64,000 nt of DNA from Laceyella tengchongensis (GTDB lineage Bacteria; Bacillota; Bacilli; Thermoactinomycetales; Thermoactinomycetaceae): NCBI RefSeq assembly GCF_900182735.1, contig NZ_FXTU01000007.1, forward strand, positions 62,001 to 126,000, read 5' to 3'. A program made the translations under genes and the position numbers. Below, piece by piece: positions 50,185 to 63,228 of the stretch (its first letter is position 1; each line of letters begins with the position of its first letter). Below the pieces are notes generated by a model. It saw only the letters and a program-made list of their open reading frames with translations. It searched no databases and was not told the DNA's origin.

Positions 50185-51657
50185 TCATTCATTCCTGGGA
50201 TTCCCCTTTTCTTCCCGTTTGGCCTCATTCCACCACGCGTCCATTTCCGCGAGTGTCACGTCCGGCCACGCACGCTTTTGGCTACGCACCCGCTCTTCAA
50301 TGTACCGAAACCGGCGAGCAAACTTCTGGCATGATTTAATCAGAGCCAACTCCGGATCTACTTTAAGGAAGCGGGACAAATTGACGAGAGCGAACAGCAA
50401 ATCCCCCAATTCTTCTTCGCGCTCCGCTGCGGTTTCGGCGCGACCCAACTCATCCAGTTCTTCTCGCACCTTGTCGAATACCTCGTCCATCTGCTCCCAG
50501 TCAAACCCCACTTTAGCGGCTTTTTTCTGTTGTTGGTAAGCCAACAGCAACGCAGGAAGCGCCTCATTCACCTGACCGAGAACCGAAGGGAGTTCGGCTT
50601 CCCCTTCCCGCTCTTTCGCTTTGATCTGTTCCCAGTTCGCCTTCACTTCTTCCGCGGTGTCCGCTTGCGCTTCGCCAAAAACATGGGGATGGCGGCGAAC
50701 CATTTTGTCATTGAGGCGACTGATCACTTCAAAAATGTCAAACGTTCCCTCTTCACTGGCGATTTGCGCGTGCAACATCACTTGAAGCAGAATGTCCCCC
50801 AGTTCATCCGCCATCGCCTCTTCATCCCCGTCATGGACTGCTTCCAAAAACTCATACGCTTCCTCGATGAGATACCGGCGTAAGCTCTCATGGGTTTGTT
50901 TGCGATCCCATGGGCATCCCTCCGGGCTTCGGAGCGTCGCAATCACATCCACCAAGGTGGAAAATTGGCGATAGAGCGCCCGTTCATCCGTGACGGGCGG
51001 TACATAAACGGAAGTCAGATCAGTAAACCACTCACCATGATCCAACTCATACAATGGAAGGGTGGTCAGCTTCTCCAAGCCAGGAACACCGCATGCAGTG
51101 GCGATAGTCACGGGGTGTTCATCTGGATACACATCCATTAACGTCAACTTGACATCCGAAGCGACCAAGCGGTCATACACTTGCCCAATCAACACGTGAG
51201 TCCGCGGGTCCAACCAGGAAGCGCTGAGATCGTTGCCATCCAATAATTGAAACCCTTCAATGGGGTCCAGCTTCAAGCTGGCAAACATCGCATCCAAAAA
51301 ACTGGTTCCCCCGTGAACTTCCACCACGACCCCTTCTGCATCCAGAAGCAATTGCACCGTCCGTTCAGCCACCATGGGATGCCCCGGCACCGCATAAACG
51401 ACTGTGCCGCCCTCCTCTGCATAGGCCAGCAAGCGTTCCGCTATTTCTTCATACACCGTTTCAAACCGGGCATGCTTCTCATACACCTCATCGAAACTGA
51501 CATATTGGATTCCCCGTTCGCGCAACCATGAAACAACCGGATGACGCTCTGTGCGCAAGAATACTCGGTCAGCACGTTCCAGCACGGCCAGCGTCCCCAG
51601 CGTCAATCCATTCTCATCGCCAAAGCCCAGACCGACAACCACGATTTTCCCGTTCAT
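50185..51657 (-). CDS. yabN: Tetrapyrrole methylase-MazG pyrophosphohydrolase fusion (YabN)
   Basis: 490 residues from ATG 51657 with CAGGAGGGG upstream. The N-terminal part (about 1-220) resembles SAM-dependent tetrapyrrole methylases (IVVVGLGFGDENGLTLGTL, VYAVPGHPMVAERT). Two MazG domains follow. The first (about 245-340) has LRSPEGCPWDRKQTHESLRRYLIEEAYE in parts with EExxE-type metal sites (EEAMADELGDILLQVMLH). The second (about 390-480) has REEELGDLLFALVNLSRFLKVDPE. MazG hydrolyses nucleoside triphosphates, possibly cleaning up damaged dNTPs; in Mycobacterium and E. coli it has stress roles. The function of the methylase part is unknown. Confidence 0.94.
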   Translation of the reverse strand: MNGKIVVVGLGFGDENGLTLGTLAVLERADRVFLRTERHPVVSWLRERGIQYVSFDEVYEKHARFETVYEEIAERLLAYAEEGGTVVYAVPGHPMVAERTVQLLLDAEGVVVEVHGGTSFLDAMFASLKLDPIEGFQLLDGNDLSASWLDPRTHVLIGQVYDRLVASDVKLTLMDVYPDEHPVTIATACGVPGLEKLTTLPLYELDHGEWFTDLTSVYVPPVTDERALYRQFSTLVDVIATLRSPEGCPWDRKQTHESLRRYLIEEAYEFLEAVHDGDEEAMADELGDILLQVMLHAQIASEEGTFDIFEVISRLNDKMVRRHPHVFGEAQADTAEEVKANWEQIKAKEREGEAELPSVLGQVNEALPALLLAYQQQKKAAKVGFDWEQMDEVFDKVREELDELGRAETAAEREEELGDLLFALVNLSRFLKVDPELALIKSCQKFARRFRYIEERVRSQKRAWPDVTLAEMDAWWNEAKREEKGNPRNE

Positions 51658-51704
51658 GATTCCCCTCCTGCCCGTTTCATTCAATCAACATCCTTCAGAA
51701 TTCC

Positions 51705-53327
51705 TCATATGCGCAACCAATGCAACCGATCTAACAGCGGAAGCACTTTGGCTTTCAACTTCGGCACCTTCTCCAGATCCTCCCGCGTCAACACCCCAAA
51801 GCGAAACGCGGCCCAGAGATAGGCCAGCATACCTACCATGACAGAAACCAGTGCGGTGACAGCCATAGCCAACCGATACTCCAACACAGGCACCAACACC
51901 GTCTCCAATCCGATCTTGACGCCGCCCACAGCGACAGCCATCCACAAGGCCGCCCACAAGCTACGGCCGAAGCGGAAATGCTCCCGGAGCGCCCCTCGCA
52001 AGTGCCGTCTCAACGCCCAAAGGTTGAGTCCGGCAACAAGCGCATAAGCGACCGTAGTAGCCAAAGCAGCACCGCGAATGTCCCACAGCGGCACCAACCA
52101 CAGATTGCCTGCCAATTTGACTCCCACTCCCAACAACAAATGGAGTGCAGGCAAGACAACCCGGTCAAATCCTTGCAAAACACCAGCCGACGTGAGGCTG
52201 AGCGTTGAAAACAGAATGGTAAAAGCCAAAATAGCTAACGCATCCGAGCCGGCACTGTCTTTGTACAGCATCACATTGGTGGGTAGAGCGATCACAGCTA
52301 GACCGACCGACGCTGGCAAGCCAAACAGCCAAGTCAGGCGCAAAGCCAAAGACGCGCGCATGCTGGCTTCCTCCATGTATCCCGCGGTCTTGGCTTCAGC
52401 AATCGCCGGAACAATCGATAAAGCAATGGCAGTAGCGAAAAAGGAGCCGAACTGAATCAGGGGTTGCCCCCGGTCAAATACCCCTTTTTCTGTGATCACC
52501 TGATCCATTGCCCAACCGGATTCAGCCAGCAGGTTCCCAACCGTGAAAGAATCCACCAAAGAATACAACGGCAAGACCAACGCCCCGATGCCGATGGGAA
52601 TCGACAAAACCAAGATGCGCACCACCAGCTGTTTGGTGGATGGGGCCGCGTCTGTCATGGCCACCGGTTCCGGTCGTACGGGTGTGGCATGTCGCTTCCA
52701 ATACACCATCAGGATGAGCAAAGCGGCGACCGCTCCGGTTGTCGCACCAAACACCGCGCCAGCCCCGGCATAAACGTATCCGAATCCCGCCTCCGTGAAA
52801 TACCAAGCGGCGACCAAGATCGTCACCACCCGTACCAACTGCTCCATAACTTGCGAAACAGCGGTCGGCAACATGTTTTGCTGACCTTGAAAATACCCCC
52901 GGATCGCCGACAAAAAGGGCACGATAATCAGCGCAAATGATACAGACTGAATCGGCATGGTCAACAACTGACGGCTTCCCATCCAGCCAGCGATGGTTTC
53001 CGCCCCCACGAATAGAATGACAAAAAATAGACAACCGATCAAAAGCAAGGTGACGGAAGCCACGCGAAAAATTCGGCGAGCCATGTACGGATTTCCCTCA
53101 GCCAAGCGCTCTGACACCAGTTTGGAAATCGCTGCGGGAAACCCCGCCGTCGCAAGGATCAACAAAACGCTGTACAACGGATACACTTGCTGATACACAT
53201 ACATGCCTTCATCGCCGGTTATATTTTGATAGGGAACGCGGTAGACGGCCCCCAAGATTTTGCTGATCAACGCAGCCAAACCCAAAATGGCCGCGCCGCG
53301 GACAAAAGATCGCTCCGCCTTGGACAT
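51705..53327 (-). CDS. Polysaccharide/lipid II flippase, SpoVB-like (YabM)
   Basis: 540 residues from ATG 53327, with GGGGGAGG upstream. About fourteen membrane helices cover the chain. The N-terminal GAAILGLAALISKILGAVYRVPYQNITGDEG, read in parts, is the hallmark of SpoVB/MurJ-like MOP-superfamily flippases; YPLYSVLLILATAGFPAAISKLVSE and FFATAIALSIVPAIAEAK fit too. These proteins flip wall or exopolysaccharide precursors across the membrane; SpoVB itself acts in cortex synthesis, while the copy at this locus (YabM/MurJ-type) may serve other phases. Located between spoVT and yabN as in B. subtilis. Confidence 0.9.
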   Translation of the reverse strand: MSKAERSFVRGAAILGLAALISKILGAVYRVPYQNITGDEGMYVYQQVYPLYSVLLILATAGFPAAISKLVSERLAEGNPYMARRIFRVASVTLLLIGCLFFVILFVGAETIAGWMGSRQLLTMPIQSVSFALIIVPFLSAIRGYFQGQQNMLPTAVSQVMEQLVRVVTILVAAWYFTEAGFGYVYAGAGAVFGATTGAVAALLILMVYWKRHATPVRPEPVAMTDAAPSTKQLVVRILVLSIPIGIGALVLPLYSLVDSFTVGNLLAESGWAMDQVITEKGVFDRGQPLIQFGSFFATAIALSIVPAIAEAKTAGYMEEASMRASLALRLTWLFGLPASVGLAVIALPTNVMLYKDSAGSDALAILAFTILFSTLSLTSAGVLQGFDRVVLPALHLLLGVGVKLAGNLWLVPLWDIRGAALATTVAYALVAGLNLWALRRHLRGALREHFRFGRSLWAALWMAVAVGGVKIGLETVLVPVLEYRLAMAVTALVSVMVGMLAYLWAAFRFGVLTREDLEKVPKLKAKVLPLLDRLHWLRI

Positions 53328-53385
53328 CTTGCCTCCCCCTTCACGTCACATGCTATTCATTATACAAGAGCGCAAAAGGTTGGCA

Positions 53386-53411
53386 AAGAAAAAGCAGGTT
53401 TATTCACCTGC
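53386..53411 (-). terminator. Terminator of spoVT
   Basis: GCAGGT pairs with ACCTGC around a 6-base loop, and the minus-strand product runs into TTTTTCTTTG. The stem is short but close to the spoVT stop. Confidence 0.7.
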
Positions 53412-53427
53412 CAGTCAAAAGTCGAAG

Positions 53428-53970
53428 CTATTGTTCCATCTGCTTTCCAAGGAAGGAAGCTGCGGTGCTGGCCAACTTCACTTCCAACTCTCCCAAGCGT
53501 TCCCCTTCTTTCTTGGTGAAAATGATCACCGCGCCGATGGGGTCCCCGCCTGCATTGATTGGAACCACCACATAGGATTGGTATTCTTCAGTCAAGCCTT
53601 TAAACAATTCCACAGTCAACGGATTGCTTTCAAGATGGGTGCGCCGTTGCTCCATGCACGCTTCCACGGTGTCCCCAATCGGTTTTTCTAAATATTCCCT
53701 TTTGGAAGCGCCCGCTACGGCGATCACGCTGTCCCGGTCACAGATCACTGTGGCGTATTGAATATTTTCATAAAGGGATTCAGCGTATTCTTGGGCAAAA
53801 TCCCCCAATTCACCGATGGGTGAATACTTTTTCAGAATCACTTCACCGTCGCGGTCAACAAAAATCTCAAGCGGATCCCCCTCCCGAATCCGAAGCGTCC
53901 GACGAATTTCCTTGGGTATCACCACACGGCCGAGATCATCGATCCGACGCACGATGCCGGTTGCTTTCAT
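53428..53970 (-). CDS. spoVT: Stage V sporulation protein T, AbrB-type regulator
   Basis: 180 residues from ATG 53970, with GAGAGG upstream. The N-terminal AbrB DNA-binding domain reads MKATGIVRRIDDLGRVVIPKEIRRTLRIREGD, in parts. The C-terminal GAF-like regulatory domain (about 60-178) includes YATVICDRDSVIAVAGASKREYLE, read in parts, and VVPINAGGDPIGAVIIF. The match to SpoVT is full-length. It works in the forespore under sigma-G, raising or lowering late genes. The PrsA-like foldase gene and two hairpins separate it from mfd, unlike B. subtilis where they are neighbours. Confidence 0.97.
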   Translation of the reverse strand: MKATGIVRRIDDLGRVVIPKEIRRTLRIREGDPLEIFVDRDGEVILKKYSPIGELGDFAQEYAESLYENIQYATVICDRDSVIAVAGASKREYLEKPIGDTVEACMEQRRTHLESNPLTVELFKGLTEEYQSYVVVPINAGGDPIGAVIIFTKKEGERLGELEVKLASTAASFLGKQMEQ

Positions 53971-54127
53971 AGGAAACTTCCTCTCTTTCATCTGATGTTA
54001 TGCAAAACTCCAGCACTTCACTTATGATTCCTTTGTTGGAGATAGGAAGTGTCACCTAATTTGGTTGAATTTGTCCTACCGCCCATAGTATTGTTCTGCT
54101 TCCAAAAGTTTATACGACAATGACATA

Positions 54128-54168
54128 CATAAAAAAAAACGGCTCCCCATCTGTGATGAGGTCCGTTC
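54128..54168 (-). terminator. Second terminator-like hairpin between foldase gene and spoVT
   Basis: ACGGACCTCAT pairs with ATGGGGAGCCGT imperfectly around a 5-base loop and is followed by nine T residues. It lies about 100 bases beyond the first terminator. The whole gap 53971-54380 holds no gene I would support. Confidence 0.6.
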
Positions 54169-54257
54169 ATAAAGAAAAAACAAGAAGTTGCCTCCCTTTG
54201 AACTTGCTGGCAAAAGGAGCCTGACGCCAATGTTTGTGTTTTCCATGCCCTTTGCGC

Positions 54258-54302
54258 AAAAAAAGCGAGACGGCTGACTCAACACGCTTCAGCCGCCCCT
54301 CT
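54258..54302 (-). terminator. Terminator of the PrsA-like foldase gene
   Basis: CGGCTGA pairs exactly with TCAGCCG around an 11-base loop, extended by GAG/CTC outside, then CGCTTTTTTTG on the minus strand. It lies about 80 bases after the foldase stop. Confidence 0.8.
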
Positions 54303-54380
54303 CTTCCCCGCAGGGTCATCCACCGCTTGCACAGGAACGTCACCCTGCATGTCGCCACCAGTCGTCCTGGCAGCCTTCCT

Positions 54381-55368
54381 TTATTTCAACAGGGACTTAA
54401 ATTCGATCTCTTTGACCACCGATTCGTACACTTCTTGTTTCTTCGGCTGTTTTACTTGGTCGTCGGCTGTCGCCAGCGGTTCTTTTTTGCGCTCCAACAC
54501 CTTCAACACATGATAGCCGTAGCTGGTTTTGATTGGATCACTGATTTCATTTAACGGCATTTCTTTAGAAGCCTTTGCGAATTCCGGCACGAATTGGTCA
54601 GCCGAACCTTCAATCATCCCCGCGCTGTTTTTAGAACCGGGGTCGTCAGAGTATTCCTTGGCCAATTTGGCGAAGTCGCCGCCTTTTTCCAGCTTCTGTT
54701 TCACTTCTTCAGCGCGTTTCTTCGCTTCGGCGTCGGTCCGTTTCGCCTGCCCTTGCTGCCCTGCTTGTCCGTCATTGACAGAAACCAGGATGTGTTGCAC
54801 TTTCACCCAATCGTATTTCTCATCTTTCAACTGTTCGTTGTAGTATGCATCCACTCTGTGAAAGGTGTAGAAGAAGTCTTTCAGTTCGTCTTTGGTAAAT
54901 CCTTTGCCCTTGATCGCTTCATCCAGGCTTTTCGGTTGTTTTTGCCCGCCTTGTTGCGATTGGGGTTGGTTTTTGAAGGAGCCTTCGATTTCTTTCATGG
55001 TCTCTTCGGTCTTTTTCTGATAGGAAGCATCATCTTTGACCAATCCAGCCATGTATTTCCGCGCCGCCACTTCTTTGGACAATTCGGTTTTGATCTTCTT
55101 CTCTTGATCTTTCATCGATCCCATCATCATCGCAAGTTGAGGGTCCAAAAAGGCCACAATATTGATGTAACGGTGGAGTTCGGCTTCTGTGACCTTCCCT
55201 CCCTTATACTCTGCAACCACTTTATCGCTGTTCGTTGGCAAGGGTTTAAATTCAGCTGGGGCTTGGCTTGTGTTGTTCTTGTCGTCTTGCTTTTCTTCTT
55301 TGGCCCCGCCGCATCCGGTCAATACCAGCGCACTCGCCAATAAGATGGTTGCCGTTCGTTTGACCCAT

Positions 55369-55379
<11 letters not shown>
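54381..55379 (-). CDS. PrsA-like foldase lipoprotein, parvulin-type peptidyl-prolyl isomerase
   Basis: 332 residues from ATG 55379, with AAAGGAG upstream and an 11-base overlap with the end of mfd. A lipoprotein signal ends in VLTGCGG (Cys near residue 22). An N-terminal SurA-like region with KGGKVTEAELHRYIN and a long Gln/Lys-rich helical part follow. The PpiC domain (about 195-295) carries QHILVSVNDG, the typical FAKLAKEYSDDPGSKNSAGMIEG, FVPEFAKASKEMPLNEISDPIKTSYGYHVLKV, read in parts. It folds secreted proteins outside the membrane. B. subtilis has no such gene between mfd and spoVT. Confidence 0.92.
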
Positions 55380-58908
<3,529 letters not shown>

Positions 58909-58935
58909 CAAACGTTCCTCCTCTGACATATTCAA

Positions 58936-58976
58936 TACAAAAGAAGCCTCAGCTAGCAACAGCCAAGGCCGTTCTT
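58936..58976 (-). terminator. Terminator between fin and mfd
   Basis: AAGAA-cg-GCCTTGGCT pairs with AGCTGAGGC-TTCTT around a GTTGCT loop, followed by TTGTATTG. Only 27 bases separate it from the mfd start, so it may act as an attenuator as well as the fin terminator. Confidence 0.7.
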
Positions 58977-59031
58977 TTTCTAATTTATCAGAAAAAAATC
59001 AGGTATCTAATCATGCGCGTGTCAACGATTG

Positions 59032-59262
59032 TTAATGATAGAGAGAAGGATACAATACACGCTCCGGATGCGATTCCAACACTTGTTGGCACGACTCGCA
59101 GGTGATCTTCACCACCTGATTTCCGGCCGCATCATTGGTTATTATATCTTTCCGCTCTTCCGGGGTCAACTGATCAAAGCCCAATTGTGATTCTGTGGCT
59201 TGCCCGTCCGCGATATGCCCCAGCGGCAGGCGGCAATGACGACATACATAATAAATGGCCAT
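59032..59262 (-). CDS. fin: Anti-sigma-F factor Fin (YabK)
   Basis: 76 residues from ATG 59262, seven bases after AGGAGG. The protein starts MAIYYVCRHCRLPLGHI (CxxC), has SQLGFDQLTPEERKDII in the middle and ITCESCQQVLESHP (CxxC) near residue 54. The match to Fin runs over its whole length, zinc-binding cysteines included. Fin binds RNA polymerase in the forespore and helps the switch from sigma-F to sigma-G. It lies between pth and mfd as in B. subtilis; such a small gene is easily missed. Confidence 0.95.
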   Translation of the reverse strand: MAIYYVCRHCRLPLGHIADGQATESQLGFDQLTPEERKDIITNDAAGNQVVKITCESCQQVLESHPERVLYPSLYH

Positions 59263-59362
59263 GGCAATGCCTCCTAGACAATCCTTTGCCCTTAGTATTG
59301 CCCCCCGTTGAGGAGTTATACTTATGAAGCACGCCATGGCTTTGGCAAATTTCCGCCCATCA

Positions 59363-59935
59363 TCATTTGCCGGGCTTGGTGTTGTATCGGTTCATCGCTT
59401 CCAAAAACGTCTTATCCAACCAACAGTTGATTGCTGATGCTGATCGCTCCACCGCATCGGCCATCAACTCCAAATCCGATTTGTGGAAAGGGGATAACAC
59501 ATAATCAGGGACCGACATTCTTCCTTGCGGTCGGCCAATGCCGATTTTGATGCGTTTAAATTGATCAGTCCCCAAATGTTGGATCAATGATTTCATCCCG
59601 TTGTGCCCGCCGGAACTGCCTTTTAAACGCAGCCGAATTTGTCCAGGAGGCAAATCAAGGTCATCGTACACCACAACCAACTCATCCAAGTCGGCTTTCA
59701 GCCAATCCATGGCCGGTCTAACCGCTTCACCCGATAAATTCATATAAGTGAGGGGCTTCATCAAAATCACTTTCTCTCCCCGGACAATCCCTTCGCCCAC
59801 TTCGGCTTTCCACTTTTCTTTATTAACCGGAATCCCCCACTCGTCACTTAGTCGGTCAATCACCCAAAACCCGATGTTATGACGAGTCTGGGCATACTTG
59901 ATACCGGGGTTACCCAGCCCGACGATCAGTTTCAT
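59363..59935 (-). CDS. pth: Peptidyl-tRNA hydrolase
   Basis: 190 residues from ATG 59935 with GGAGGG upstream. It begins MKLIVGLGNPGIKYAQTRHNIG, carrying the catalytic His at about residue 20; further motifs are LMKPLTYMNLSGEAV, VVYDDLDLPPGQIRLR and GGHNGMKSLIQHLGT with FKRIKIGIGRP. It releases peptides from prematurely dropped peptidyl-tRNAs. Located between ctc and fin. All active-site residues (N, H, D, N) are present. Confidence 0.97.
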   Translation of the reverse strand: MKLIVGLGNPGIKYAQTRHNIGFWVIDRLSDEWGIPVNKEKWKAEVGEGIVRGEKVILMKPLTYMNLSGEAVRPAMDWLKADLDELVVVYDDLDLPPGQIRLRLKGSSGGHNGMKSLIQHLGTDQFKRIKIGIGRPQGRMSVPDYVLSPFHKSDLELMADAVERSASAINCWLDKTFLEAMNRYNTKPGK

Positions 59936-59962
59936 CTTCTTTTCCCTCCGTTGGCAATCCGT

Positions 59963-59995
59963 TAAAAAAGACGCAACAACATCCGTTGCGTCTTT
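59963..59995 (-). terminator. Terminator of ctc
   Basis: AAAGACGCAAC pairs exactly with GTTGCGTCTTT around a 6-7 base loop, followed by TTTAAC on the minus strand. It separates ctc from pth. Confidence 0.85.
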
Positions 59996-60012
59996 ATATG
60001 CAAGCGGAACCG

Positions 60013-60606
60013 CTATTCGCTTTCCCGCTCCTGTTGCGGTGTTTCCTCTGTCTCTTCCCCTCTGACCGGGGCAAGAATGGAGGCCACCGGCGTCTCCCTA
60101 TCTGTCAACAACTTCACTCCATCCGGCAAAACCACATCCGTCAACGTGATGGAATCGCCGATGTCCAACTGGCTGACATCCAGTGTCACTTCCGATGGCA
60201 ATCGGTCAGGAAGGGCTCGCACTTCAACCGTGCGCAGGGATTGGTCCAACACGCCCCCGTTTTTAACGCCAGTCGCATCCCCGCTCAACACAAGCGGGAT
60301 CTCCGTCGTAATCGGTTCGTTCATCGTCACGCGTTGCAAATCGACATGAAGCAATCGAAGCTTAATCGGATCCACTTGGACATCGCGCACCATCACCTGA
60401 TACTGTTCGCCATCCAGGCTGGCTTGGAACAATCCTTTGGTTTCCGCCGCTTTCCGAAGCTCACCTTCATCCGCGCTGATCAGCACGGGGTCCATGCCGC
60501 GTCCGTACAACACGCCCGGCACTCGACCACTTTTGCGCAATGCGTTTAAAGCGCCTCGTGTGTTGGTTTCCCGTTTGTTCAATGGTATGGACAATGACAT
60601 ATCCAT
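60013..60606 (-). CDS. ctc: General stress/ribosomal protein bL25 (Ctc)
   Basis: 197 residues from ATG 60606 (ATG 60600 also possible), with AAAGGGG upstream. The N-terminal bL25 domain has LNALRKSGRVPGVLYGRGMD, and the C-terminal TL5-type extension is present (VEVRALPDRLPSEVTLDVSQLDIGD, in parts, then DVVLPDGVKLLTDRETPVASI). The acidic tail is QERESE-like. It binds 5S rRNA in the 50S subunit; in B. subtilis it is induced by stress via sigma-B. It follows prs after 130 bases. A sigma-B promoter was looked for and none was seen clearly. Confidence 0.95.
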   Translation of the reverse strand: MDMSLSIPLNKRETNTRGALNALRKSGRVPGVLYGRGMDPVLISADEGELRKAAETKGLFQASLDGEQYQVMVRDVQVDPIKLRLLHVDLQRVTMNEPITTEIPLVLSGDATGVKNGGVLDQSLRTVEVRALPDRLPSEVTLDVSQLDIGDSITLTDVVLPDGVKLLTDRETPVASILAPVRGEETEETPQQERESE

Positions 60607-60736
60607 CCAACCCCTTTCTTTGAAAGGATGATTTCCCTTCACTAGAGGTTTTAAACATGGATGGTGCAAATCCTTCGCGAGAAAGCGATTTCTTTGTGCG
60701 ACTCAAACCATCGCGACGCGCGGTCACCCTTGCTGC

Positions 60737-61684
60737 TTAATCAAACAGGGTGCTCACCGATTGCTCTTTGTGGACGCGCATGATCGCTTCGCCCATCAGG
60801 TTGGCCACGGACAACACTTTGATTTTATCCAATTGCTTGCTTTCCGACAGCGGAATGGTATCGGTGACCACCATTTCGGTGATATTGGATTCACGGATCC
60901 GATCGATGGCTGGACCGGAGAATACGGGATGCGTGCAACAGGTGTAAACTGCTTTCGCGCCGTATTCCAATAGGGCATTGGCCGCCAAGGTAATCGTTCC
61001 TGCCGTGTCGATGATGTCGTCGATGATGATCGCGGTTTTTCCTTTGACATCCCCCACGATATTCATCACTTCCGCCACGTTTGGCTCGGGACGGCGCTTG
61101 TCGATGATGGCGATAGGCGCTTCCAGACGCTCAGCCAACCGCCGCGCACGGATTACGCCACCGTGGTCAGGGGACACGACAACGACATCCGTCAACCCTT
61201 TGCCTTTGAAATAATCGGCCAAAATCGGAACACCCACCAGATGATCGACTGGGATGTTGAAGAATCCTTGGATTTGGGTTGCGTGCAAATCCATCGTAAT
61301 GACCCGGTCGGCACCGGCTGTTTCGATCAGGTTGGCCACTAGTTTGGCGGTAATCGGATCACGGGCTCGCGCTTTGCGATCTTGGCGCGCATAGCCGTAA
61401 TAAGGAATCACGACATTGATCGTGCCGGCGGAAGCACGACGCAAGGCATCAACCATAACCAAGAGTTCCATCAGGTGTTGGTTGACCGGGTCGCATGTCG
61501 ATTGGATTACATAGACGTCGGAACCGCGCACGCTGTCATCCAACTTAACATGAATCTCCCCGTCGCTAAATTTGCCGACATGGGCATTTCCCAACGGAAT
61601 CCCGATATGATTGCAGATCGCCTGCGCCAAAACCGGATTCGAATTGCAACTAAACACTTGTAAGCGAGATGTTCTCTCTGACAT
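60737..61684 (-). CDS. prs: Ribose-phosphate pyrophosphokinase
   Basis: 315 residues from ATG 61684, ten bases after GGAGGAA; a frame extension by six codons overlaps that site. Standard motifs: FSDGEIHVKLDDSVRGSDVYVIQS, in parts, the flexible loop VIPYYGYARQDRKARARDPI, VSPDHGGVIRARRLAERL and the PRPP loop TAIIIDDIIDTAGTI. It makes PRPP from ribose 5-phosphate and ATP for nucleotide, His and Trp synthesis. It is separated from glmU by 18 bases, so the two are one operon. Confidence 0.97.
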   Translation of the reverse strand: MSERTSRLQVFSCNSNPVLAQAICNHIGIPLGNAHVGKFSDGEIHVKLDDSVRGSDVYVIQSTCDPVNQHLMELLVMVDALRRASAGTINVVIPYYGYARQDRKARARDPITAKLVANLIETAGADRVITMDLHATQIQGFFNIPVDHLVGVPILADYFKGKGLTDVVVVSPDHGGVIRARRLAERLEAPIAIIDKRRPEPNVAEVMNIVGDVKGKTAIIIDDIIDTAGTITLAANALLEYGAKAVYTCCTHPVFSGPAIDRIRESNITEMVVTDTIPLSESKQLDKIKVLSVANLMGEAIMRVHKEQSVSTLFD

Positions 61685-61702
61685 AACGAACCGTTCCTCC
61701 AT

Positions 61703-63088
61703 CTATTCGTTCTTAGAAAGCTTGTTTTTCAGTCTAGTAGCATAGTTTTCTTTGTTAGTCTGACGTTCTCGTGCAATCGCCAGCGCTTCTTCCGGCACAT
61801 CTTGGGTAATCGTGGAGCCTGCCGCCACATAAGCGCCTTTTTCTACCCGAACGGGAGCGACCAAGTTGACGTTGCAGCCGATAAACGCCCCATCTTCGAT
61901 CACTGTTTTGTGTTTGCGAACCCCGTCGTAGTTGACCGTCACTACGCCGCATCCGACATTCACGCCTTCTCCAACTTCGGCGTCCCCCACATAAGCCAGA
62001 TGAGAAACTTTCGAGCCACGGCCCAACTTCACTTTTTTCAAGTCGACAAAACAACCCACTTTGGTTTGTTCGCCCAGTTCGGTACCCGGACGGGCATAAA
62101 CGTACGGCCCCACCGTCGCTTCTCCGGCAACGTGGCTTGCATCCATCACAGTGTAGCGAATGCGTACGCCATCTTCGACAATGACGTCGGTCAAATCAGC
62201 GTTAGGCCCAATGTGGCACCCTTCCCCAATGACCGTCCGCCCCCGCAAAAAGGTACCCGGCTCAATCACGGTGTCGGCGCCAATGACAACATCAGACTCA
62301 ATGTAGGTGTTGTCCGGATCGATAATGGTGACGCCGTTTTTCATATGTTCGCGGAGTATGCGTGCCTGCATGAACTTCGCCGCCTGCGCCAACTGAATAC
62401 GATCGTTGACACCCATGGCTTCATCGGCGTCGCCAATCACTTGAGCACCAATCGTATGACCTTGTTCGCGTAAAATGGAAATCACATCAGGAAGGTAGTA
62501 TTCACCTTGTGCATTATTATTATTGACTAATGAAAGAGTGGAAAACAGTTGTTGATTATCGAAACAATAAGTCCCTGTGTTGATCTCGTTAATCAACCGC
62601 TCTTCTTCTGTCGCGTCTTTGTGCTCCACAATCCGGTCAACCTGCCCGTCTTCCCGGCGCACAATGCGGCCGTATCCTGTCGGATCGTCTAACTTCGCCG
62701 TGAGGATGCTCGCCGCCGCTCCAGACGCGCGGTGGGTTTCAATGAGTTGGCTCAAAGTCTTGGCGGTGAAAAGTGGATGATCCCCGTTGAGGACGAGTGT
62801 GATGCCTTCTTTCCCCTTCAACAGCGATTCGGTCTGCATGACGGCATGCGCGGTGCCCAACTGCTCTTTCTGCTCCACAAACTGCACTTGTTCACCCAGA
62901 TGCGCCTCTAAGCTCTCTTTCAAATGCCCCACAACCATGATGGTCTTCTTCGCGTCCAGCTGAGACAATTCTGCCAAAATGTGGTCAATCATCGGTTTGC
63001 CGCAGATGGAGTGAAGAACTTTATGTTTTTTGGACTTCATACGAGTTCCCTTGCCCGCAGCCAAAATCACAGCATAAATATGTTGCAT
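61703..63088 (-). CDS. glmU: Bifunctional N-acetylglucosamine-1-phosphate uridyltransferase / glucosamine-1-phosphate acetyltransferase
   Basis: 461 residues from ATG 63088. The N-terminal uridyltransferase (1-230) has LAAGKGTRMKSKKHKVLHSI, EQLGTAHAVM and LVLNGDHPL. The C-terminal left-handed beta helix (251-445) shows hexapeptide repeats such as VVIGADTVIEPGTFLRGRTVIGEGC, in parts, and the acetyltransferase site YVAAGSTI with a basic tail. It makes UDP-GlcNAc for the cell wall. The gene is preceded by a gap of 196 bases containing the spoVG terminator and is in operon with prs. Confidence 0.97.
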   Translation of the reverse strand: MQHIYAVILAAGKGTRMKSKKHKVLHSICGKPMIDHILAELSQLDAKKTIMVVGHLKESLEAHLGEQVQFVEQKEQLGTAHAVMQTESLLKGKEGITLVLNGDHPLFTAKTLSQLIETHRASGAAASILTAKLDDPTGYGRIVRREDGQVDRIVEHKDATEEERLINEINTGTYCFDNQQLFSTLSLVNNNNAQGEYYLPDVISILREQGHTIGAQVIGDADEAMGVNDRIQLAQAAKFMQARILREHMKNGVTIIDPDNTYIESDVVIGADTVIEPGTFLRGRTVIGEGCHIGPNADLTDVIVEDGVRIRYTVMDASHVAGEATVGPYVYARPGTELGEQTKVGCFVDLKKVKLGRGSKVSHLAYVGDAEVGEGVNVGCGVVTVNYDGVRKHKTVIEDGAFIGCNVNLVAPVRVEKGAYVAAGSTITQDVPEEALAIARERQTNKENYATRLKNKLSKNE

Positions 63089-63228
63089 GACAAAAAGCGC
63101 CCCCGTTTCTCAAAACTTCCTCCCTGAATATATCCCAAATACTTGGCCATTGCAACCAACCCAAGCCCGAACATATTTAAAATAAAAAAAGAACCATTAT
63201 ATAAGGATGAGAAACGACCGCGATGCAA

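Noticed and set aside
52522..53034. 170-codon minus-strand frame starting MSIFCHSIRGGG
   Set aside because: Out-of-frame shadow within the SpoVB-like flippase gene, whose helices and motifs are clear in the other frame.
53971..54060. Sigma-G promoter before spoVT
   Set aside because: CATAACA resembles a -10 but no fitting -35 stands at the right distance, so the site is not reported.
54076..54285. Short minus-strand frame starting MENTNIGV between foldase and spoVT
   Set aside because: It reads through one terminator hairpin and its T-run (encoding a Phe run) and starts next to another; no convincing ribosome site.
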